Source: Burkholderiaceae bacterium (GTDB taxonomy: Bacteria > Pseudomonadota > Gammaproteobacteria > Burkholderiales > Burkholderiaceae_E). From it: a DNA stretch of 64,000 nucleotides. The stretch spans positions 62,001 to 126,000 of the forward strand of contig JADJVQ010000006.1 of assembly GCA_016710525.1 (NCBI GenBank), read 5' to 3'. The position numbers and the translations under genes are program-made. The notes below the pieces were generated by a model. The model was not told the DNA's origin, searched no databases, and saw only the letters and a program-made list of their open reading frames with translations. Position 1 is the stretch's first letter; the number at the start of each line of letters is the position of its first letter. Below are positions 36,697 to 43,429 of this stretch, one piece after another.

Positions 36697-36792
36697 GCAG
36701 TGTGACCGTGGTGACACCACGCGGCCGACTTGTCCGTTCGGTGTCATCCGAGGGTCAGTGCAGTGATTCTGCAGTGCCAGCGCAGTGACACC
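36697..36792 (+). repeat. Phased GCAGTG and GTGACACC repeats upstream of parM-like gene
   Basis: GCAGTG occurs at 36697, 36760, 36771 and 36782; the last three are spaced exactly 11 bp, one helical turn. TCAGTG lies at 36755. GTGACACC occurs at 36711 and 36785, with its inverse core GGTGTCA at 36740-36746. The array ends just before the ribosome-binding site of the following small gene. This is the layout of a parC-type centromere or an iteron operator for an actin-type partition locus; the binding protein is not proven. Confidence 0.55.
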
Positions 36793-36804
36793 GGGAGGAA
36801 TCCG

Positions 36805-36903
36805 ATGTCGAAATCGCGCCTGCAGAGGCCGGTATCCGCGTGGAGGAACAGGGTCGGTCTGTCGATCCTGAGCACTCTTTCGTTCACTCGGAGAACACCA
36901 TGA
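36805..36903 (+). CDS. 32-residue open frame coupled to the parM-like gene
   Basis: A strong GGGAGGAA site sits 4 to 5 bases before ATG 36805. The product begins MSKSRLQRPVSAWRNRVG and ends FTRRTP, is basic, and its TGA overlaps the parM-like ATG in an ATGA. The spacing and overlap suggest a leader peptide or coupling cistron, or simply the leader through which ribosomes reach the ParM start. No family recognised. Confidence 0.4.
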   Translation: MSKSRLQRPVSAWRNRVGLSILSTLSFTRRTP

Positions 36904-37947
36904 ACTTGATCGTGAGGGCGGTGGATGTCGGTTCCGGCAACACCAAGTTCGTCACCGGCACGGCAGACAGCGAGATCCGCTGCGCAAGCTTTCCGTCGCT
37001 GGCCTACCCGTCCAGCAACGGACAACCACTCTGGCCTGGCGGCGATGGGGCCAAGACGATGTTCATCCCGGTCGGGTCGCTCTTCTATGAAGTCGGTCCG
37101 GAGGTCAGGCTCGCGGCCGACACCTTCCGGGCGACGCAGCTGCACGACGACTACATCGAGTCGCCGGAGTACATGGCGCTGCTGCGCGGTGCGCTGCGCT
37201 CGATGCGGCAGAGCCAGATCGACCTGCTGGTCGTCGGGCTTCCGGTGGCGCTGTTCGCGGTGAAGAAGGCGGCCCTGGAGCGGGTCATGACAGGCGAGCA
37301 CGATGTCGGCGGTGGCAAGAAGGTCAGTGTGGTGCGCACGCTGGCTGTTGCCCAGCCTCAAGGCGCGCTGGCTTTCTACGCGCACGCCCACGGCAAGCTC
37401 GCCGAGATCGCCAAGGAGCGCAGCCTGATCATCGATCCGGGTGCAAGAACCTTCGACTGGCTCGTCGCCCAGGGCATGCGACTGGTCCAGAAGCAGAGCC
37501 ACTCCGTGAATCGGGGTGTCGCCGACGTGCTGAAGCTGCTCGCCGCCGAGATCACCAAGGACATCGGCACGCCGTTCCGCGATCTGGACGCCATCGACAT
37601 GGCGCTGCGCACCGGCAAGCCCCCGGTGATCTTCCAGAAGCCCTACGACCTCAAGCGGCTGCTGCCGCTGGCCGAGAGCGTGACGGAGCAGGCTGTGTCG
37701 AGCATGAAGGAGTGGATCGAGTCGCCGCACAGCCTGCAGAACATCATCCTCGTGGGCGGAGGCGCCTTCCTGTTCCGGAAGGCCGTGAAGTCGGCGTTTC
37801 CGCGCCACCGGATCCTCGAGATCAAGGAGCCTGTGTTCGCCAACGTGAGGGGGTTTCAGCTGGCTGGGATGACCTATGCGAACCGTGCTGGCGGCCGATC
37901 GCGACAAGTCGACCACGGCCGAGCGCGCTGCAGGAGATGCCGCATGA
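36900..37947 (+). pseudogene. ParM/StbA-like actin-type ATPase (PRTRC-D-like), apparent shift near 3' end
   Basis: The product shows actin-fold nucleotide motifs: phosphate-1 VRAVDVGSGNTKFVTG, phosphate-2 SLIIDPGARTFDWLVAQG and the adenosine motif NIILVGGGAFLFRKAV. This resembles ParM/StbA proteins that move plasmids by filament growth. Family-like sequence runs to GFQLAGMTYANR; after that one extra base (about 37890) throws the frame. Correcting it gives a tail ending AAGDAA and a TGA that overlaps the next ATG. As sequenced, the frame reads on to 38027. It may be functional if the indel is an error. Confidence 0.78.
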
Positions 37948-38235
37948 CCGGCCCCACCACGACCTCGGAGCCGCCGCGCATACGGCTCGTGTTCCAGTTG
38001 GAGAGGGCGGAACTGCCTCGTCTCTGATGAGCTCGCACGGTTCCACAAGGGCGTGAAGCGTGTCGGCAGACTGCGCACGCTGGCCTACGAGGGGCTGCTG
38101 GTCCAGCTGGGCGTCCTGAAGCTCCCTGGGCAGGCATCCAGCGATGCGCCCGGCACTATCGGCTTCGATGGCGACGGGGCGGAGGTCACGAACGGACTCT
38201 TCGAGCCCGCGATCGATGACCGGGATGGGCCATGA
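37944..38235 (+). pseudogene. Small partner protein of the ParM-like gene, frameshifted
   Basis: It starts MTGPTTTSEPPRIRLVFQLE and reaches RAELPRL, where a stop follows at about 38025. The next frame continues with DELARFHKGVKRVGRLRTLA and YEGLLVQLGVLKLPGQASSD to a stop at 38235. A single indel near 38022 would join them into a protein of about 97 residues. By position, directly after a ParM-like gene with ATGA overlap, it is the likely ParR/StbB-type adaptor. I recognise no specific family. Confidence 0.6.
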
Positions 38236-38702
38236 GGAGTCGGGCGAGGTGCCGCCAGGGTAGGTCGGTTGGGGCCTCCGAGCTGGCGCAGATGGGCCGG
38301 TGCGAACGCCTGGTGGTTCTCGAATCCCTGCACGGCCCGCGTCGAAGCACTTCACAGGAAGGGGCGCGCCGGAGGGGCATCACTGCCCATGTGCGCTTCG
38401 AGTTGCAGGGTCGGCGCGCCACAGCGCCAGGCGACGGGTCGACTCGACGACCGGGCGAGAGGTGCTTCATCGCGACGATGGTCTTCGGGGACGCCTGGCA
38501 GACCGCTGCGTTGCGCGACTTCAGGGACACGGTCCTGAGGCCGCGGCCTTGGGGGCGACGCCTGGTGGCAGCCTACTATGCCGCTGGTCCGCGCCTTTGC
38601 AGAGTGCTCCAGCGCTGCCCGCCGTTGCTGCGGATGACCAGGGGCATCCTGGGTTTCGTGGCGCATGGGTGGCGGCGATGGTCGGCGAGGCGGCGACCAT
38701 GA
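38232..38702 (+). CDS. CFI-box-CTERM-like protein
   Basis: This 156-residue protein has the motif ERCFIATMVFGDAWQ at residues 76-90, followed by ALRDFRDTVLRPRPWGRRLV and AAYYAAGPRLCRVLQ. That matches the C-terminal CFI-box domain (Cys-Phe-Ile-Ala-Thr, then LRxFRD, GRxxVxxYY) found at the ends of diverse bacterial proteins. Its function is unknown; the cysteine may be modified. The N-terminal 70 residues are low in features. Its start overlaps the upstream stop and its stop overlaps the nuclease ATG, both as ATGA, so it belongs to one translational unit with them. An internal ATG at 38292 is a possible start. Confidence 0.68.
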   Translation: MRSRARCRQGRSVGASELAQMGRCERLVVLESLHGPRRSTSQEGARRRGITAHVRFELQGRRATAPGDGSTRRPGERCFIATMVFGDAWQTAALRDFRDTVLRPRPWGRRLVAAYYAAGPRLCRVLQRCPPLLRMTRGILGFVAHGWRRWSARRRP

Positions 38703-39382
38703 GGTTCGAGCTGATGTGGCCGTGGGTGCTGCTCTTGGCTGTTGCCTTGGCGGTCACGTGGCACCTGGTCCGGCGGCACCGCGCACGCGTCGCGGAGCGG
38801 CGGGACCGACCGGCCGGGCTGCGGGACGCCGAACTGATCTGCGTGGAGTCGCAGTTCAGGTCGAAGAGCCGCTGGCCCATCGTGGCCAGGGTGGACAGGG
38901 CCTATCGGCTGCCGAGCGGTCTGGTCGTGCTGGTTGAACTGAAGACGCGGTCGACTGCGGCGGTGAGGGCGTCGGATGTCATCCAGCTCTCGGCGCAGCG
39001 GGTGGCCGTGGAGGATGAACTGCGTGTCCAGGTGTCTGACGAGGCGTTCGTGATCTTTCCTGGTCGGCACTCAGCGCCGCCGACCTCACGAGCGGTCCGC
39101 TTGATGTCGCGGGAGCAAATCGAAGCCGTTGCAGCGAGGCGCCGTCGACTGATCGATGGACTCGATCGCCCGCAGTGGCCCGACAGCGAGCATGTTTGTC
39201 AGGGCTGTGGGCAGCGAGCGGCCTGCGGCGCCGCTGGCGAGCGCCTGGTGGGTGGTCCGGAGGCGCTAGAATGTCCAAAATATTCGACATTCTTCGGACC
39301 AAGCTGTGGACCTCCAACCTGGGCACCATCATCCGCGAGCGGCGCGAGGCGCTGGACCGACGCAGTCCCGGCACGCAACTGA
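38699..39382 (+). CDS. Membrane-anchored PD-(D/E)XK nuclease, Cas4/Dna2-like
   Basis: One transmembrane helix (residues 6-22, MWPWVLLLAVALAVTWHLV) is followed by a nuclease core. Its parts are IVARVDRAYRLPSGLVVLVE with aspartate 66, then E80-L-K82 as the (D/E)XK motif, a QLSAQRVAVE helix resembling the Q-x-x-x-Y motif of RecB/Cas4 nucleases, and cysteines CQGCGQRAAC near residues 167-176. Cas4 uses such cysteines for an iron-sulfur cluster; only three to four are seen here. The last ~37 residues overlap the next gene; with one indel the gene would instead stop at TAG 39267. No CRISPR genes are present. Confidence 0.68.
   Translation: MRFELMWPWVLLLAVALAVTWHLVRRHRARVAERRDRPAGLRDAELICVESQFRSKSRWPIVARVDRAYRLPSGLVVLVELKTRSTAAVRASDVIQLSAQRVAVEDELRVQVSDEAFVIFPGRHSAPPTSRAVRLMSREQIEAVAARRRRLIDGLDRPQWPDSEHVCQGCGQRAACGAAGERLVGGPEALECPKYSTFFGPSCGPPTWAPSSASGARRWTDAVPARN
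39268..39293 (+). promoter_or_regulatory. Inverted repeat over the antitoxin start codon (candidate operator)
   Basis: AGAATGTC (39268-39275) and GACATTCT (39286-39293) form a perfect 8-bp inverted repeat with a 10-bp A/T-rich spacer. The ATG of the antitoxin gene lies inside the left arm. A dyad of this size next to a helix-turn-helix antitoxin is the usual form of an autoregulatory operator; it could also fold in the mRNA and mask the start. Confidence 0.55.
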
Positions 39383-39797
39383 GCGGGCTTTCGCGGCAGA
39401 CACTGGTTGGTCTGGAAGCGGGCGCTCTGAGCGATCTGGGATTCAACCGGGTCGCGCAGGTGCTGGTGCTGGGGCTGGACCTCAACAGGCGATCCGCCTA
39501 GCCAGGCAGCGCGCGCTCCGGAAGCGGGCCTGTGGATGGCGGCCGAAGAACGCCAGCGTGAGCTACGTCCAGGAGGTGCCGCCCGACACGCTCGGCCATG
39601 CGCTGGTCAGCGGCCGCGTACCGAAGGGCTACGCGGCCCACCTGACGCACCTGCTCGACGAGGCGCCGGTGCCCCTGGTGGTGATGGCCGTGGAGGAAGC
39701 CGCCGCGAACGAGGGCGTGGCCCCCAAGGCTGTGTGGCGCAACGTCGCGAAGCTCGCCAGGTCACTGGCGGTGCACCGGCAGGGCTTGTGGGCGTGA
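39271..39797 (+). pseudogene. XRE-like antitoxin of an AbiE-type pair, frameshifted
   Basis: The first 77 residues are a helix-turn-helix domain: LGTIIRERREALDRRSPGTQ then LSGLSRQTLVGLEAGALSDL and GFNRVAQVLVLGLDLN. A stop follows at 39501, but the adjacent frame continues with ASVSYVQEVPPDTLGHALVS, KGYAAHLTHLLDEAPVPLVV and AVWRNVAKLARSLAVHRQ to 39797. One indel near 39490 would restore a protein of about 175 residues. CGGAGG precedes the ATG at good distance. It lies just upstream of an AbiEii-like gene, where such proteins act as antitoxin and repressor. Confidence 0.68.
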
Positions 39798-39807
39798 TGA
39801 GAGCGTG

Positions 39808-40468
39808 ATGAAGTCGCTGCCGTCCGGCCCCTGGGAAGTGCTGTTCCAGCGAGCGCTGCGGCTGGTCGACGACATCCAGCGCCATGGGGGACTCGCGGAT
39901 CCGTTCTGGACCCTCGGCGGCGGAACCGTCCTGATGTTCAGGTACGGACACCGCCTCAGCAAGTGTTATCAACATCTTCGTGCCGGATCCGCAGTACCTG
40001 GGCTACGTGACGCCCCGGCTCAGCGACACGGCGGCATCCCTGACCGAGGAGTACACGGAGATGCCGGGCTCGTTCGTCAAGCTGCAGTTCGAGGAAGGCG
40101 AGATCGACTTCGTGGCCGCACCGAACCTCACCGACGCGGCCTGGGAGCGGTGGGACATCCAGGGTCGGCCAGTGCGAGTCGAGACGGCTGCGGAGGTGAT
40201 CGCCAAGAAGATGTACCACCGCGGGGACCGTGCGACGGCGCGCGATCTGTTCGACCTCGCCATGGTGGTCGAGCGGGAGCCGGATGCGCTGGCGGCAGCC
40301 GCGCCTTACCTCGTGCGGCACCGGGACAGGTTCCTGGAGCAGATCAGGCAACCCGGGGCCGGGTTTGTGGCGACCTTCGAGGCGATCGCCGCGACCGGGT
40401 ATCGGCCGAGTCTGGAGCACTGCATTGCCGTGGCCACAGCCTACCTGTCCGCGCTGGGGGACCGATGA
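39808..40468 (+). pseudogene. AbiEii-like nucleotidyltransferase toxin, frameshifted at the active site
   Basis: The gene starts MKSLPSGPWEVLFQRAL and has the nucleotidyltransferase entry FWTLGGGTVLMFRYGHRLSK. The family motif after it should be a D-x-D. Here an extra base around 39969 breaks the frame, and the residues in the corrected frame read VIN in place of DID before IFVPDPQYLGYVTPRLS. The rest is normal: YTEMPGSFVKLQFEEGEIDF and VIAKKMYHRGDRATARDLFD. AbiEii proteins are toxins of type IV pairs that block growth or phage. With the frame and both aspartates altered, this copy should be inactive. Confidence 0.7.
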
Positions 40469-40597
40469 CCCGGTTGCACCAGGGCGACATGGCGACGCGG
40501 TAGGCGACAGAGCACCACGGACTTGGGCACAGGAAATCCACAAGGGTTTCCACTACCGCTCGGCAAGGCCTGGATACAATTACAGGGCCTGCAACGA

Positions 40598-40625
40598 ACA
40601 AAGCCAGGCGGCAACCTGGCTTTGT
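40598..40625 (+). terminator. Perfect hairpin, possible terminator or leader structure
   Basis: ACAAAGCCAGG pairs perfectly with CCTGGCTTTGT around a 6-base loop. No T-tract follows directly. A TACAAT element lies about 18 bases upstream, so the hairpin could be at the 5' end of a transcript running into the 44-residue gene at 40748, or the 3' end of the toxin transcript. Confidence 0.4.
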
Positions 40626-40747
40626 ACGCCCTGAACTGGTTCGAGCCCAGGGGAAGGGAGGCCGCTGGGACCCCCGATCGGAACCTCAGATTCTAGCGAG
40701 CCTCGTAGGCATCGGGCTCATGTTGATCGAACAGAAAGGTGATCGAC

Positions 40748-40882
40748 ATGACGAAGAAGACGCAAGAGAGCTACCGCAGCGCCGTGACCGGCAAGTACGT
40801 CAAAGAGCACTACGGCAAGACGCACCCTGACACGACTGTCAAGGAGCGGACGCCGGCACCTCAGCCGCCAAAGAAGAAGTAA
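40748..40882 (+). CDS. 44-residue lysine-rich protein of unknown function
   Basis: The product begins MTKKTQESYRSAVTGKYVKE and ends PKKK. An AGAAAGG ribosome-binding site lies about nine bases upstream, and a perfect 12-bp terminator hairpin follows 10 bases after the stop. The tidy start, stop and terminator argue for a real small gene. The SAVTGKYVKEHYGKTHP segment resembles short multi-drug-resistance-associated or phage-type basic proteins, but I cannot name a family. Confidence 0.68.
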   Translation: MTKKTQESYRSAVTGKYVKEHYGKTHPDTTVKERTPAPQPPKKK

Positions 40883-40892
40883 CCGCAAGGTC

Positions 40893-40923
40893 GAGGGGCA
40901 CCGGGAACCGGTGCCCCTCTTTG
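40893..40923 (+). terminator. Rho-independent terminator
   Basis: GAGGGGCACCGG (40893-40904) pairs perfectly with CCGGTGCCCCTC (40908-40919) around a GAA loop, followed by TCTTTGTCTT. It separates the 44-residue gene from the zinc-ribbon gene and implies the latter has its own promoter or relies on read-through. Confidence 0.82.
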
Positions 40924-40946
40924 TCTTGGTGCCGCGTAGAGGTCCT

Positions 40947-41975
40947 ATGTTCGACAACCTTTTGCGAGAACTGCGCGCGCTCGAGCGCCGCTCGATTACC
41001 GTCCCCATCGACAGTGACGAGAAGGGCTACATCGACAAGGAGTGCCCGTCGACCAACTGCGAGTTCCAGTTCAAGATCAAGGACGAAGACTGGAAGAACA
41101 TCTGCCGCGACGAAGGCGTCTGGTGTCCGATGTGCGGTCATGCGGCGCCAGCCAAGAGCTGGTTCACCAAGGCCCAGGTTCAACATGCCGAGCGGCACGC
41201 CCACAGGGTGATCGAGTCGACGATCGACGGCGCGATGCGCGCGGATGCGAGGGCCTTCAACGGTCGGCAGCCAAGGAACTCGCTGATCTCGATGTCGATG
41301 AAGGTGGGCGGCGCACCGCACTTCACGCCGCACAAGGTTCCAGCGGCTGCGTCGGCAGCAATGGAGCTTGAGATCGCGTGCGAGAAGTGCACCTGCCGGT
41401 TCGCGGTGATCGGCTCGGCCTACTTCTGCCCGGCGTGCGGCCACAGCTCCGTGGATCGCATGTTCGATGACTCCCTGCGCAAGATCAGGGCCAAGAAGGA
41501 CAACGTGGACGTTGTGCGCGACGCCATCGCGGCGTCGGCTGGACGCGATGAGGCCGAACTGATGTGTCGATCGCTGATTGAGTCATGCCTTCAGGACGGA
41601 GTGACTGCCTTTCAGCGGTGCTGCGAGGGCCTGTATGCCTCGACCGGACCGGCGACGACTGCGCCGATGAATGCCTTCCAGCGACTCGCGCAAGGCAGCG
41701 AGCTTTGGGCGGCGAGGGTCGGCATCACGTACGCAGACATCCTTGGCGTGGCGGATCTGGAGCGACTCAGGCGACTGTTCCAGAAGCGGCACCTGCTGGC
41801 TCACAGCGATGGCATCGTCGACCAGCGCTACATCAACGAGTCGGGCGACATGACGTACAAGGTCGGACAGCGCATCACAGTCTCAACGGCGGAGGTCGAC
41901 GACATCGTCGCAGGCATCGGCCGATTGGTCGAAGGCCTGCGGAGAGCCATCGGCGCACCGCCGGAACGGCCGTAG
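40947..41975 (+). CDS. Zinc-ribbon protein with C-terminal Rx4H (HEPN-like) motif
   Basis: The 342-residue protein has two zinc-ribbon-like cysteine sets: C33/C38 with C60/C63, and C145/C148 with C161/C164. The C-terminal third is helical and contains LFQKRHLLAHSDGIVDQRYI. There R281-x4-H286 fits the Rx4-6H motif of HEPN ribonucleases, followed by a GIVD turn as in several abortive-infection HEPN domains. HEPN proteins often cut RNA in phage defence or toxin-antitoxin pairs. No specific family is recognised. The start at 40947 has AGAGGT upstream. It is intact, the last gene before the right end of the element. Confidence 0.68.
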   Translation: MFDNLLRELRALERRSITVPIDSDEKGYIDKECPSTNCEFQFKIKDEDWKNICRDEGVWCPMCGHAAPAKSWFTKAQVQHAERHAHRVIESTIDGAMRADARAFNGRQPRNSLISMSMKVGGAPHFTPHKVPAAASAAMELEIACEKCTCRFAVIGSAYFCPACGHSSVDRMFDDSLRKIRAKKDNVDVVRDAIAASAGRDEAELMCRSLIESCLQDGVTAFQRCCEGLYASTGPATTAPMNAFQRLAQGSELWAARVGITYADILGVADLERLRRLFQKRHLLAHSDGIVDQRYINESGDMTYKVGQRITVSTAEVDDIVAGIGRLVEGLRRAIGAPPERP

Positions 41976-42106
41976 CTTGCTTCGAGGTCAGGGCTGCCCG
42001 CCCTGGTCGAAGGGTCGGCCCCAGGCCGTGAGAGCGTCATTGCGATTGACGAGCAAGACCGCGAGAATGTCGGTGCTGACGGTCTCAAGACATCCCATGC
42101 GGACAA

Positions 42107-42126
42107 GGGGAACAGACGGGGGAACA
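42107..42126 (+). repeat. Tandem GGGGAACA repeats at right end
   Basis: GGGGAACA at 42107-42114 and GGGGGAACA at 42118-42126 repeat the pair found beside the left attachment site, with the same 12-bp period. The presence at both ends supports an integrase arm-site function or a shared ancestral end sequence. Confidence 0.5.
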
Positions 42127-42185
42127 AGTCAGTTTTCCTCGGCGCTTTTCCCAATGAGATCAACAGCTTAGGTCGCCGTTTTGTA

Positions 42186-42204
42186 TCCCATCAGCCACCC
42201 CATC
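42186..42204 (+). repeat. Right attachment repeat
   Basis: An exact copy of TCCCATCAGCCACCCCATC from the tRNA-His 3' end (20734-20752). No tRNA precedes it, so it is the displaced half of the target site and marks the right boundary of the element. Confidence 0.88.
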
Positions 42205-42234
42205 TCAATTTTTCCTGCCGTCTCGCGACGACTG

Positions 42235-42268
42235 AAACCCTGACTCGATCTGCGATTCAGGGTTTTTT
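42235..42268 (+). terminator. Rho-independent terminator beyond the right attachment site
   Basis: AAACCCTGA (42235-42243) pairs with TCAGGGTTT (42257-42265), followed by further T residues. Lying 31 bases past the displaced tRNA end, it is probably the original terminator of the tRNA operon, now separated from it by the inserted element. Confidence 0.75.
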
Positions 42269-42383
42269 GCTGGGTCGGATCACGCGGCGCCTGCAACCGT
42301 CTGGCGGCGCTGGAGGGGTTTCGACAACCGGATACGACTCCCGCAGGCCCTTCGGCATCGCGCTTGCGCTGCCGCGCCTTGCG

Positions 42384-43319
42384 TCACCGATTAGGCGGCG
42401 CGCGCGGCAGCCGGCGCGGCCGATCCCAGGGGGCGATGTCGCCGCCGAAGCGTTCGGCCAGGAATTCGACCAGCAGCTTCAGCGGCTGCGGCTGGTGCTG
42501 GCGCGACAGGTACACCGCATGGATGCCCAGCGGTTCGGGCTCATGGTCGGGCAGCAGGCGAACCAGCCGGCCCTGCGCCAGGTCGTCGCCGACGAAATAG
42601 GTGGGCAGCATCGCGATGCCGGCGCCAGCCAGCGCCGCCTGCCGCAGCACCGCGGTCTCGTTGCCCGACAGAGCGCCCTTGACCGCCAGCGTCGTCAGGC
42701 GCCCGCCGTGGCGAAGCCGGTATTGCGCGCGGGCGCCAAAGTCGTGAGTGATGCACTCGTGCTGCTCCAGGTCCTGCGCACGCTCCGGTCGGCCGCGGCG
42801 CGCCAGGTAGGCCGGCGCTGCGCACAGCACTGAGCGGCAGCTCGCCAGCCGACGCGCCACCACGCCATCGTCGAGGCGGTTGGTGATGCGCACCGCCAGG
42901 TCGATGCGTTCGCTGACCAGATCCACGGCCCGATCCATCGTCAGCAGCTCGAGCTCGATGCGCGGGTACTGCCCCTGGAACTCCACGACCGCCTGCGTCA
43001 GGCACGACACCGCGAACGACAGGCTGGTTGCCACCCGGAGTTTGCCCTTGGGTTCGGTCCGCCGCGCGCCGGCCTCGTTCTGCACCAGCTCCGCCAGTTC
43101 GAGCATCTGACGCAACCGCGGCAGCGCCTCGAGGCCGGCCTCGCTCAGACTCAGCCGGCGCGTCGTGCGATGCAGCAGACGCGCGCCCAGCCAGCGCTCC
43201 AGGCCTTCGAGATGGCGGCTGACCATCGCGCGCGACAGGTCCAGTGTTTCCGCGGCGCGGGTCAGGCTGCCCCGGTCGGCGATCTCGACGAACGATCGGA
43301 TGGCGCTCAGGTGATCCAT
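42384..43319 (-). CDS. LysR-family transcriptional regulator
   Basis: This 311-residue regulator has an N-terminal winged helix-turn-helix, MDHLSAIRSFVEIADRGSLT and RAAETLDLSRAMVSRHLEGL, and a C-terminal effector-binding domain starting KLRVATSLSFAVSCLTQAV. The start 43319 gives the family N-terminus; extra residues upstream are not LysR-like. It is transcribed away from the MBL-fold gene at 43430, and the 110-base gap contains A/T-rich partial dyads such as TTGCGAATCGCGAATC. LysR proteins usually control the divergent neighbour; that is the expectation here. Confidence 0.9.
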   Translation of the reverse strand: MDHLSAIRSFVEIADRGSLTRAAETLDLSRAMVSRHLEGLERWLGARLLHRTTRRLSLSEAGLEALPRLRQMLELAELVQNEAGARRTEPKGKLRVATSLSFAVSCLTQAVVEFQGQYPRIELELLTMDRAVDLVSERIDLAVRITNRLDDGVVARRLASCRSVLCAAPAYLARRGRPERAQDLEQHECITHDFGARAQYRLRHGGRLTTLAVKGALSGNETAVLRQAALAGAGIAMLPTYFVGDDLAQGRLVRLLPDHEPEPLGIHAVYLSRQHQPQPLKLLVEFLAERFGGDIAPWDRPRRLPRAPPNR

Positions 43320-43429
43320 TGATTGAGTCGAATATGTCGACAATGATTTGAACGATTCGGAGTTTATTTGCGAATCGCGAATCAATACAGTCCTTCGGTC
43401 GACCCACAACCCTTCCGATGGAGCATCCG

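Noticed and set aside
36900..38235. A complete PRTRC system
   Set aside because: Only the ParM-like protein resembles a PRTRC component. The ThiF, A, B, C, E and F proteins are not found, so the system name is not used.
38699..39382. A CRISPR-Cas locus because of the Cas4-like nuclease
   Set aside because: No repeat-spacer array and no other cas gene is present. The protein is only Cas4/Dna2-like in its nuclease motifs.
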